NCBI RefSeq assembly: GCF_017357405.1
Contig: NZ_CP071597.1
Location: 3,348,001 to 3,412,000 of the forward strand
Reading direction: 5' to 3'
DNA length: 64,000 nt
DNA from: Halomontanus rarus
GTDB lineage: Archaea; Halobacteriota; Halobacteria; Halobacteriales; Natrialbaceae
Shown here: one piece after another, positions 26,637-34,546 of the stretch
Numbering within the stretch: the first letter of the stretch is position 1
Layout: each line of letters opens with the position of its first letter
The notes under the pieces: generated by a model
Databases searched by the model: none
Told to the model about the DNA's origin: nothing
The model's input: only the letters and a program-made list of their open reading frames with translations
Translations under genes and position numbers: made by a program

Positions 26637-27704
26637 ATGCAGATCAAAGACCGGGAGCGCGTCGAGGGTGGCCGCGAACGTCTCACGGTCGTCCCCGAGA
26701 GCCTGGACGATCTCTGGCACCTCCAGTACGTCCTCGAGCCCGGCGACCGCGTCGCCGGCGACACGACCCGGCGGATCCAGCGAAACGACGAGCAGATGCG
26801 CGACACCGGCGGCGAGCGCGAGCCCATGTGGGTCGCCATCGCCGTCGACACGATCGAGTTCCACAAGTTCGCCAACCGGCTTCGGGTCGGTGGCGAGATC
26901 GTCGCCTGCTCCCGGGAGGACCAGCTCGGCTTCCACCACACCCTCAACGTCGAGGAACGCGAGGAACTCTCGATCGAGAAACGCTTCAAGCCCGACCAAG
27001 AGGCCCGCCTCGAGGAGGCCGAGGAGGCGACCGAGAACCCCGACGTCGCGATCGCGACCGTCGAGGAGGGCCAGGCCCACGTCCACACGGTCGCCCAGTA
27101 CGGCACCGAGGAGCGGGCGACGCTGACCGGCCCGACCGGCAAAGGTGAGTTCGCCCGCGAGCGCTCGGAGCTGTTCGCGGAACTCGGGCAGGTGCTCGAG
27201 CGGATGGACGTCGACGCGATCATCCTCGCTGGCCCCGGGTTCACGAAACAGGACGCCTATAAGTACTTAGAGCAGAACGAACCCGCGGTCGCCGACCAGA
27301 TCACGATGGTCGACACGTCGGGCGTCGGCGACCGCGGCGTCCACGAGGTTCTCAAACGCGGCGCGGTTGCGGACGTCCAGCAGGAGACCCGCATCGAGTC
27401 CGAGGCGGAGTACATCGACGAACTCACGAAGCGGATCGCGGAGGGCGCGAAGGCCGCCTACGGACCCGAACAGGTCCAGCAAGCCGCGGAGTACGGGGCG
27501 ATCGAGCGCTTACTGATTCTCGACGACAAGCTTCGTCAGGAACGCGGCCCCGACGGCGAGTGGGGGATCGACGTGAACCGGCTCGTCCGGACGACCGAGC
27601 AGAAAGGCGGCGAGGTGACGGTGTTCTCGAGCGAGTTCCCGCCGGGACAGCAGCTGTCGAATCTGGGCGGCGTGGCGGCGTTGTTGCGGTATCGACTGGA
27701 ATAG
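26637..27704 (+). CDS. pelA: mRNA surveillance protein pelota
   Basis: Pelota (Dom34) enters the A site of stalled ribosomes and, with ABCE1 and aEF1A, splits them. The 355-residue protein has the Sm-like N-domain (about 1-130), a central domain (about 135-265; [14 protein letters not shown]) and a C-terminal L30e-like domain (about 270-355; [15 protein letters not shown], then [17 protein letters not shown]). It lacks the GGQ peptide-release motif, as expected for pelota rather than aRF1. The length is normal. It lies close downstream of rqcH, which fits a shared role in ribosome rescue. Confidence 0.97.
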   Translation: MQIKDRERVEGGRERLTVVPESLDDLWHLQYVLEPGDRVAGDTTRRIQRNDEQMRDTGGEREPMWVAIAVDTIEFHKFANRLRVGGEIVACSREDQLGFHHTLNVEEREELSIEKRFKPDQEARLEEAEEATENPDVAIATVEEGQAHVHTVAQYGTEERATLTGPTGKGEFARERSELFAELGQVLERMDVDAIILAGPGFTKQDAYKYLEQNEPAVADQITMVDTSGVGDRGVHEVLKRGAVADVQQETRIESEAEYIDELTKRIAEGAKAAYGPEQVQQAAEYGAIERLLILDDKLRQERGPDGEWGIDVNRLVRTTEQKGGEVTVFSSEFPPGQQLSNLGGVAALLRYRLE

Positions 27705-27845
27705 TCGGTCGTCGGACCGGCACCGGCACTGACACGCGGTTCCGATCCCGGTCCCGGTCCCAGTCCTAGCCTCGAGCTCGGTTCCGGTCTCGATCTCGAG
27801 CTCGGTTCCGGCTCCAGCCCCAATGTCGATCGAGACCGCGTGCCA

Positions 27846-28553
27846 CTAATCGTCGACCTGGGCCTGCTCGAACGGACGCGGCGGCAACCGCAGTTCGTCG
27901 AGGTCGGGCAGATGTTTGACGTTGTACACCACCTTCAATTCGTCCGTAATCGGCGTACCCACGCAGGACAGTCGAACCCCGCGATCGATCATCTCCGCCG
28001 GAAGGATGTGATTGACGGGGACCGTCATCTCCCCCTCCGTCACGACGACCGCACAGTTCGCACACGCGCCGCCGCGACAGGCGTACGGCCAGGCGAACCC
28101 GCGGTTCTCCGCCGCCTCGAGCACGGTTTCGTTGGGCTTCACCAGAAAGCGACCGTAGTCCGCCGTGGCGAGTCGTTCGTCGGCCGCGTTCTCGAACAGG
28201 TCACCGTCCTCGAGCTCCCACCCGTAGTCGTCGAGCACCTCGAAGTTGAGATACTCGACTCGAGCCGATTCTCGCTGGGGATGTTCGTCTTCGCTTCCGC
28301 CTTTGCCCTCGTTATCGGCTTCGGTTTCGGCGTTCTCGTTCTCGTACTCGTATTCGTTCCCGTATTTCCCGATCCACTCGCTCCGTCGAGCGCCCGACGT
28401 GAGCTCCTCGTACGCCGCTTGCACGCGTCGGAACTCCGCGGCGGACCCGCCGTGGTCCGGATGGGCCTCTTTTACCCGTCGGCGGTACGCGCTCTCGATC
28501 TCCGCGGCGTCTGCATCTGCATCGATTTGCAGAATATCGAACGGGGACTCCAC
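27846..28553 (-). CDS. fer: 2Fe-2S ferredoxin fused to an N-terminal J-domain
   Basis: A 235-residue fusion. Residues 1-62 form a DnaJ-like J-domain with the HPD motif (KEAHPDHGG about 29-37). An acidic, low-complexity Glu/Asn linker (about 63-105) follows. The rest is a plant-type 2Fe-2S ferredoxin with cluster ligands CRGGACANC (about 158-166) and a later CVG (about 197). This J-domain arrangement is known in haloarchaeal ferredoxins. The J-domain may recruit DnaK for cluster assembly (inference). Single gene, tail to tail with pelota across hexamer-rich spacer DNA (27715-27845). Confidence 0.93.
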   Translation of the reverse strand: MESPFDILQIDADADAAEIESAYRRRVKEAHPDHGGSAAEFRRVQAAYEELTSGARRSEWIGKYGNEYEYENENAETEADNEGKGGSEDEHPQRESARVEYLNFEVLDDYGWELEDGDLFENAADERLATADYGRFLVKPNETVLEAAENRGFAWPYACRGGACANCAVVVTEGEMTVPVNHILPAEMIDRGVRLSCVGTPITDELKVVYNVKHLPDLDELRLPPRPFEQAQVDD

Positions 28554-28765
28554 GGCTACCCGTAGCGAGAACAGCGATGAAAATTTTTCCCCAACAACGA
28601 CATATACTGACAGTTGTCGTCAGCTCGTCCGCCGGGAGTGACACCTCCCTGCGGTTCGTTTCGAGTCCTCGTCCGGAGCGGTGTGCCACCGGAGCCGATT
28701 CGAACGAGTACGGTTAGGGGATCGAAGATCGAAACACGACTCGAAATCGAAGGCCTCCGCTCACG

Positions 28766-29521
28766 TCACCCCATCGGCGCTTCGGCGTTCGCCTCGATCA
28801 ACTGGATCAACACGGACGCGAACAGCGAACCGGCACTCCAGATCGCGGTCTCGGTTCCGTCGTCGTCGACGACGCTCAACAGCACGCTGTCGTCGTCGAC
28901 GATCACGATCCGTCCCGAACGCTCGTCGTCCGTGCGGTGGTCCGGTGGGGAGAAACTCGAGACGCCCTCGAGCTCGTCGAGTTGCGACCGGATCGCCGGG
29001 TCGCGGCTGACGCCTCTCACGTCGATCCCGCTGGCGGCCCGCTCCTCGAGCGTCCGCTCGATCTCCTCGGTGAGCAGTTCCGGGAGCCGCGTTCCGAAGA
29101 CGATCTGCTCCCGAGCGTTCGAGAGGATGTCGACGGCCCGGTCGTCGACCCGGGTTCGACCGCGGACGGTCCAGATGTCCTCCTGTTCTTCCTCGCCGTT
29201 CGGTTCCTCGCGGACCGCCTCGACGTACTCGAAGGCCCGTTCCTGCTCGCTCTCGAATCGCTCGCGGAGCGTCTGCCGAGCCTCCTCGACGCTCACCGGC
29301 CGGTACCGGATCGGACTCGACTGCTGAACCTCGAGGAGGCCGCGGCCCTCGAGACTCTCGGCGACGCTGTAGACCTGCGACCGGGGAACGTCGACGACGC
29401 GGGCGACGTCCCGAGCGGTTCCCGATCCGAGTTGCTGGAGCGCGATGAACACCTTCGCCTCGTAGCTGGTGAGGCCGAGTCCCTCGAAGGCGTCGACGGC
29501 GTCGGTCTGATCGGCGTTCAT
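28766..29521 (-). CDS. TrmB-family transcriptional regulator
   Basis: A 251-residue DNA-binding regulator. The N-terminal winged HTH of TrmB type (about 11-75; GLTSYEAKVFIALQQLGSG, then VPRSQVYSVAESLEGRGLL) is followed by a short helix and a C-terminal phospholipase D-like sensor domain (about 115-240). Its ATG overlaps the stop of the RND transporter gene (ATGA), so it is the second cistron of that operon and may regulate it. An 18-base inverted repeat upstream of the operon is a possible operator. The ligand is unknown. Confidence 0.92.
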   Translation of the reverse strand: MNADQTDAVDAFEGLGLTSYEAKVFIALQQLGSGTARDVARVVDVPRSQVYSVAESLEGRGLLEVQQSSPIRYRPVSVEEARQTLRERFESEQERAFEYVEAVREEPNGEEEQEDIWTVRGRTRVDDRAVDILSNAREQIVFGTRLPELLTEEIERTLEERAASGIDVRGVSRDPAIRSQLDELEGVSSFSPPDHRTDDERSGRIVIVDDDSVLLSVVDDDGTETAIWSAGSLFASVLIQLIEANAEAPMG

Positions 29522-32500
29522 TCGCGTTCCTCCGCGTTCTCGGCCGTCTCTCCGCCGTCGCTTGCGGGCCGGGCGCGGGACCCGGTCCGAGACGCGAACG
29601 AGACGTCGGGGCCGAAGTACCGCGTCCAGAGCACGAGCAGCGTCGGTAAGACGACGACGCTCGCGAGGAACGCGTAGGTGATCGTCAGCGCGGTGATGAT
29701 CCCGAACTGCCGGAGGACGGGCAGGATGGCGAACGAGAGAACGCCGAATCCGCCGACCGTGGTCGCCGCACTACCGAGCAACGCGCCGCCGGTCCCGGTG
29801 ACGGTCGTGTGCATCGCGTCCCAGACGCTGCCCTGTCGCTCCAACTCGAGCGTGTAGCGGGCGCTGATGTGAATGCTGTAGGCGACCCCGAGTCCGACGG
29901 TGAGGCTCGTGATCATCCCCGTCAGGACGTTGAACGGCATTCCCACGAGGTACATCGTGCCGAGGATCCAGCTCACCGAGAACGCCACCGGCAGGAGGGT
30001 GACCGCGCCCAGCGAGGCGCTGTTCCCGGTCGCCCAGTAGGCGATCGTCAGGAAGCCGAACACGGCGACGAGCGTGATCAACAGGCTCTCGAGGACCGTG
30101 TTCAGCAGGTCCTGTTCGACAATGTAATTGATGACTGGATCACCGGTTGCGATGGCGTCCCATCGATCGTCGGCGCCGTCGTCGTCGATCGTTCCCGCCA
30201 TCGCGCGCATCTCGTCGGTCGTCTCGCCGGTCGCGGCGCCGCCCTGAATCGCGACGATCATCCGCACCGCCTCGTAGTCGCCGTCGTCGGTCCGATAGAT
30301 GACCTCGCTGGCGGCGGCTTCGTCGGCGTCGAACAGCTCGTCGTACAGCGTTCCGACGTTCCGGTCGGGAACCCCGTTTCCGTCGGTGTCGGCGAGCTGG
30401 AACGACGCGTTGAACGACTCGTTCTCGGCCGCGACTCGATCCATTACAGAGAGCGGACTCCGGACGTCGGCGTCCCCGTTGGGGAGTTCGTAGATGATCC
30501 CGTTGTCGCGGTCGGCCGCCTCGTGTTGGGACCGGTTGATCCGCTCGAGAGTCTCCGCGTGCGTCACGTCTTCTCTGACGAGGATTTGGGCCTGTGCGTC
30601 CTCGCGCTGGAAGTTGTCGTTGACGAACTGGAGATCGTCTTTGGCCTGGTATTCACCGGGGGACAGCGGACCGAGGTTTTCGGTCCACGCGGGCGGACTC
30701 TCCGCGAGGAAGTCGTCCTCGTTGAAGCTGGTGTCGACCTGTGAGGCACCGTAGACGCCGCCGGCGGTCAGCAAGAGGACGGTGACGAGGACGACCAGCG
30801 GCGCTTTGCGGGCGGCGACGGAACCGACCGAGAGGACGTCGCTGAACCGCCCGCCGCCGGTCCCGAACGCTCGCTTTCGGCGGTCGATGCCACGCGACTC
30901 GAGGAACGAGTCGATCTCGACTTTGGCCGCGGGGATGAGCGCGCCGAAGACGATCAGCGCCGCGAGGATGCCGACCGAACTGACGATTCCGAACTCGCGG
31001 ATGGGGCCGATCGGGCTGACGAGGTTTGAGAGGAAGCCGATGACGGTCGTCGCGGTGACCCAGACGAGCGCGACGCCGACGCCGGCGAGGGCGACGTTCA
31101 TCGAACCTCGGACGTCACCGGTGGTACCCTCCGCCTCGCGTTGCTCGCGGGTCGCTTCGCTCCCCGCTCCTCCTTCCGAGGCGTGAAACGCCTCGCGTTG
31201 CTCGCGATGACGCATGAACACGTGGATGGCGTAGTCGATTGAGAGCCCGATCAGTAATACTGGAACCGCGACGAACATCTGGTTGAACGCGATACCGGCC
31301 CACCCCATGAACCCGAACGTCCAGATCAGGACGGCGAAGATCCCCGCGACACCGAGGACGATGTCGAGCGGATCGCGGTAGGCGACGAACAGCGCGAGCA
31401 CGACGAAGATCAGTGCGAGCGGCCCGACGATCGCCAGGCTGTCGGCCATCGACCGGTCGATCTCGTCGGAGATGATACCGAACCCGAAGACGACGTAGTC
31501 CTGATCCTGCGCGTTCGCGAGCGTCCGGAGATCGAGCTGGCTCTGGACGATCCGGTCGTCGGCTTCACCCATCTCCTGCATGCCACTGTCGCCTCCGGTC
31601 GACTGGGTGACGAACGCCATTCTGGCGTCGGCCGTCGTGCTTCCCGGCTCGTAGGACGACGGCATGAACTGGAGGGCTAGGTTGTCCCCCTCGTCGTCCG
31701 AGAGCGTGTCCTCGAGAACCGACTCGTACTCGCCGTCGTCGAGCTCCTCGACGGCTTCGATCTGTTCGTCGAGCGACGGCTGGCCGGCCGACTGGAGTGC
31801 TCGCTGCTCCTCCTCGAGCGCTTCGCTCTCTTCCTGGAGTTCTTCGTACTCGTCGGCGAGGACGCCCGAGGTCCCCTCGGTGTAGACCTCCTCGAGTTCC
31901 TCCTGGATCGCCGCGCTCTCTCGCTCGTACTCCTCCTCGCTGATCTCGCCCGCCTCGAGAGCGATTTCGAGTTCGACGAGTTCGGCGTTGAGACGCTGCA
32001 CGTTCGACATCGCGCGCTCGAACCGTGCGGACTGCTCGGCGTCGAGGTCCGCCGTCGCCTCCTCGAACACGCCGTCGAGTCCGGCTTCGATCTCTCCGGC
32101 CTGCTGCTGGTACTCCTCGTCGCCGACCTCACCTTGCTCGTAGGAGACGTTCAGTTGCTCGTACTCCCGCTGGAGTTCGCCCGCCTCGTCGAGAGCGGCC
32201 TGCAGGCGCCCCGCCGTCTCGTTGAGTTGCTCGCCTCTGGCCTCGAGTTCGGCACCGCGCTGCCGGAGGTCGTCGGCTTCCTGACCGCGGATGACGCTCG
32301 TCGCGATGACGTTCTCGACGCCGAAGATCGGATTCTCCGTGGCGAGCGTCGCGTTGACCGACTCGTTGTCTTTGATCTCCTGTTGAAATCTGAGCGAGGA
32401 GACGATCGAGTCCTGTGCGAGAACGTTGTCACCGTTTCCCCTAACGAATAGCTGTACGCTCGTCGTATTCTCGGCGTCGTCGGAGACGAAGTTGTCGTTG

Positions 32501-32691
32501 ATGTACTCCGAGGCCTCGGCTTCGGGTGAATCCCCCTCGAACTGATCGAGCGAGGAATCGTCGTCGACCATCGTCGCCCCGGCACCGACGAGCGCCGTCG
32601 TCAGGAGCAGTGCGACGAGGACGATCCTCGTGTGATCCGTGATCGCCTCGGCGAGACGGTCTGGAAGGCTCACTGTGCGCTCCCTCTCCAC
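29518..32691 (-). CDS. RND superfamily exporter (MMPL/SSD type)
   Basis: A proton-driven exporter of 1057 residues with the duplicated RND layout. One N-terminal helix (about 22-40) is followed by a large outer domain (about 45-400) with a long coiled coil of Glu/Gln-rich heptads (about 140-320). Five helices (about 410-590) follow, then a second outer domain (about 640-880) and a further five helices to the C-terminus. Between helices, REAFHASEGGAGSEATRE is a copy of the palindromic repeat found in the helicase. The start codon is GTG (32691); a GTG at 32673 preceded by GGAGAGGGAG is an alternative. Cargo unknown; lipid or drug export is typical. Confidence 0.92.
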   Translation of the reverse strand: MERERTVSLPDRLAEAITDHTRIVLVALLLTTALVGAGATMVDDDSSLDQFEGDSPEAEASEYINDNFVSDDAENTTSVQLFVRGNGDNVLAQDSIVSSLRFQQEIKDNESVNATLATENPIFGVENVIATSVIRGQEADDLRQRGAELEARGEQLNETAGRLQAALDEAGELQREYEQLNVSYEQGEVGDEEYQQQAGEIEAGLDGVFEEATADLDAEQSARFERAMSNVQRLNAELVELEIALEAGEISEEEYERESAAIQEELEEVYTEGTSGVLADEYEELQEESEALEEEQRALQSAGQPSLDEQIEAVEELDDGEYESVLEDTLSDDEGDNLALQFMPSSYEPGSTTADARMAFVTQSTGGDSGMQEMGEADDRIVQSQLDLRTLANAQDQDYVVFGFGIISDEIDRSMADSLAIVGPLALIFVVLALFVAYRDPLDIVLGVAGIFAVLIWTFGFMGWAGIAFNQMFVAVPVLLIGLSIDYAIHVFMRHREQREAFHASEGGAGSEATREQREAEGTTGDVRGSMNVALAGVGVALVWVTATTVIGFLSNLVSPIGPIREFGIVSSVGILAALIVFGALIPAAKVEIDSFLESRGIDRRKRAFGTGGGRFSDVLSVGSVAARKAPLVVLVTVLLLTAGGVYGASQVDTSFNEDDFLAESPPAWTENLGPLSPGEYQAKDDLQFVNDNFQREDAQAQILVREDVTHAETLERINRSQHEAADRDNGIIYELPNGDADVRSPLSVMDRVAAENESFNASFQLADTDGNGVPDRNVGTLYDELFDADEAAASEVIYRTDDGDYEAVRMIVAIQGGAATGETTDEMRAMAGTIDDDGADDRWDAIATGDPVINYIVEQDLLNTVLESLLITLVAVFGFLTIAYWATGNSASLGAVTLLPVAFSVSWILGTMYLVGMPFNVLTGMITSLTVGLGVAYSIHISARYTLELERQGSVWDAMHTTVTGTGGALLGSAATTVGGFGVLSFAILPVLRQFGIITALTITYAFLASVVVLPTLLVLWTRYFGPDVSFASRTGSRARPASDGGETAENAEERE
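31130..31206. repeat. Coding palindromic element, single copy (in RND gene)
   Basis: Read on the minus strand, the element has a 7-bp hairpin GAGGCGT-TTC-ACGCCTC followed by GCGGG...CCCGC. It is identical over 22 bases (31148-31169) to the helicase repeat (37023-37044) and encodes the same AGSEATRE residues in frame. Confidence 0.75.
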
Positions 32692-32722
32692 ACTGACGAC
32701 TCTTTGAGCTCTCTCATTTCTG

Positions 32723-32740
32723 TTGTTACGATCCTAACAA
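32723..32740. promoter_or_regulatory. 18-bp inverted repeat upstream of the RND-TrmB operon
   Basis: TTGTTA and TAACAA are separated by six bases. The repeat is 32-49 bases upstream of the GTG start of the RND gene, and a further TTGTTA occurs at 32760-32765. It is a plausible operator for the TrmB regulator encoded in the same operon. Confidence 0.4.
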
Positions 32741-32855
32741 AGGCTCGGCCATATACCTGTTGTTATCATTCTACTCACAATCGTACTGTACCGATCGTTG
32801 CTGCTGGGTCGGACGGTCTACACGCCGAATTAGCGATTCCGCGAGGGAACGACGC

Positions 32856-33590
32856 TCACTCGATCGAAACGGTCTGGAGGTCCTCGGCGAATCGGACGTC
32901 GCCGTCGTAGTGTGCGGTCACCGAATCGCGCATCTCGGCGTGACGTCCGTCGGTGTGGGGATAGAGGTGTGTGAGATAGACGCGGCCGAGTTCGACGTCG
33001 GCCAGTTCCGCGCCCAGCTGGGATGGCGTCGGGTGGTTCGAGACGTCCACGTCGTCGGGGAACGAACAGTCGTGGAGGAGGATCGCCGACCCGTCCGCGA
33101 AGTTCGCGAGCCCCGCGAACGCCTCGCTGTCGCCGCTGAAGGTGAACCGGTCGCCGAACCGGTAGGCGAGACAGCGCAGCGAGTGGCGGGTCTCGTAGGC
33201 TTCCACGTCGAACCCGCCGACCGAGAACTCGCCGGCGACGACTTCGCGGACCTGCAACTCGAGTTTGCCCTGCATGTACTCGTGGACCTCGAGGAGGCCG
33301 TCGACCAGTCCTTTGGTGCCGCGCGGGCCGACGATCTCGAGGTGGTCCTCGCCGGCGAGCCAACGGGCTTTCATCAGCGGGAGGAGGTCGGAAACGTGGT
33401 CGAGGTGGTGGTGGGTCAGGAGGACCGTCGGGACCGCCTCGTAGCCGACGCCCGACTGCTGGAGGCGGTGGAGGACGCCGGAGCCGCAGTCGATCAGCAG
33501 CGTCCGACCGTCTTCCTGAACGAGCACTCCCGTCTGAAAACGTTCGCCGGTCGGCATCGCGCTTCCGGTGCCGAGAAACGTAACGCGCAT
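32856..33590 (-). CDS. MBL-fold hydrolase, RNase Z-like
   Basis: A 244-residue metallo-beta-lactamase-fold protein. It has the RNase Z/ElaC-like opening (MRVTFLGTGSAMPTGERFQTG), the metal motif LTHHHLDH (about 59-66), a later His in ETRHSL, SGDSE and LTHLYPH near the end, so a complete binuclear zinc site is likely. It is shorter than tRNase Z (about 300) and lacks an obvious exosite arm, so another nuclease or phosphodiesterase role is possible. ATG at 33590. Upstream on the same strand lies the interrupted MBL gene. Confidence 0.85.
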   Translation of the reverse strand: MRVTFLGTGSAMPTGERFQTGVLVQEDGRTLLIDCGSGVLHRLQQSGVGYEAVPTVLLTHHHLDHVSDLLPLMKARWLAGEDHLEIVGPRGTKGLVDGLLEVHEYMQGKLELQVREVVAGEFSVGGFDVEAYETRHSLRCLAYRFGDRFTFSGDSEAFAGLANFADGSAILLHDCSFPDDVDVSNHPTPSQLGAELADVELGRVYLTHLYPHTDGRHAEMRDSVTAHYDGDVRFAEDLQTVSIE

Positions 33591-33686
33591 GGTCGAATCG
33601 ACCGGTCGGGAGGGGATAAACGTAGTGTCTGCGCTCGTCGACGCAGTTCGGTCGGGGGTGGGTTCGCCCATCTGGAGACCCTGCCC

Positions 33687-34394
33687 CTACCTGCGGGCGG
33701 CCTCGAGAACGCTCCGAACGGAGTCCGGCCCGTGTTCGACGAGGGCGCGCGGAAACCGACGTCGCGTGGTCGCGAGCGCTTCACGCAGCGCTGGCGCCGC
33801 GTTCTCGTAGATGGGCGGTCCGTGACCGACCAGCACTCGCTCCGGCTCGAGCCCGGCGAGTGACGCTCGCGGCGGGCGGAGTCGCCGGGACAACTCGAGT
33901 CCTAGCCGCTCGTCGCCGACGAGGAAGGGCGCTGCGGTGCCCAGCGACTCCGGGACGAGGAGCGTCCCGTCTGACTCCCGGTAAGCGATTCCCTCGCGCT
34001 AGGTCGGGAGGGGGTTGGACAGCGAGACGTGGATCCCCGACTCACCGAGCGTCCGTTCGTAGCGCTCGATCGGCGCATCGACTCGGTCTTCGACTCGCGT
34101 CATCCACGTCGGGAGGAATATCGAGACGTCGTACCGCCGAGCGAACGCCCCCGCGTCGCGGGCGTGCCAGCTCGAGAGGACGGCGACGCCGGCGACGGTT
34201 CCCAGCTCTGAGATCGCGTCGTGGACGTCGGGGGCCTCGAGCGGGTCGACGATCCAGACGCCGTCGTCACCCCGGATCGCGTGGCTCGCTCGCTGCCCCT
34301 CCTCGGTGGGATGTGCGATCCAGCTGACACCATCGCCCCCGTCCCATCGATCCACGAGCGGCGCCGACGAGGGGTGATCCGCGTACATCGTCAT
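33687..34394 (-). pseudogene. MBL-fold-related gene interrupted by an in-frame TAG
   Basis: Read from the ATG at 34394, the first 131 codons (ending SNPLPT) run into TAG at 34001-33999. In the same frame the protein resumes as REGIAYRESDGTLLVPESLG and continues to a proper stop at 33687, with RVLVGHGPPIYENAA in the second half. The whole would be a 234-residue MBL-like hydrolase common in haloarchaea. The single amber codon probably replaced TGG (Trp), a one-base change. Readthrough or a sequencing error cannot be excluded. The sequence is otherwise undamaged, so the mutation would be recent. Confidence 0.75.
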
Positions 34395-34546
34395 ACTGTG
34401 AGATGGCTGACGACTCCTGATAGTTCTTTCGTCGACGGACGGACGAGACGCCTTTCTCGCCGTCGGCCAGGGTTTCCGTCCGCCGCGAACTTCACTTTCA
34501 CTCCGGTGGCCAAACCCTCTTACCCGCTCGCACCCAGGTACCGCCA

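Noticed and set aside
33999..34001. Pyrrolysine decoding of the TAG in the MBL-like gene
   Set aside because: Haloarchaea generally lack the pyrrolysine system, no pyl genes are in the window, and a TGG to TAG mutation explains it more simply.
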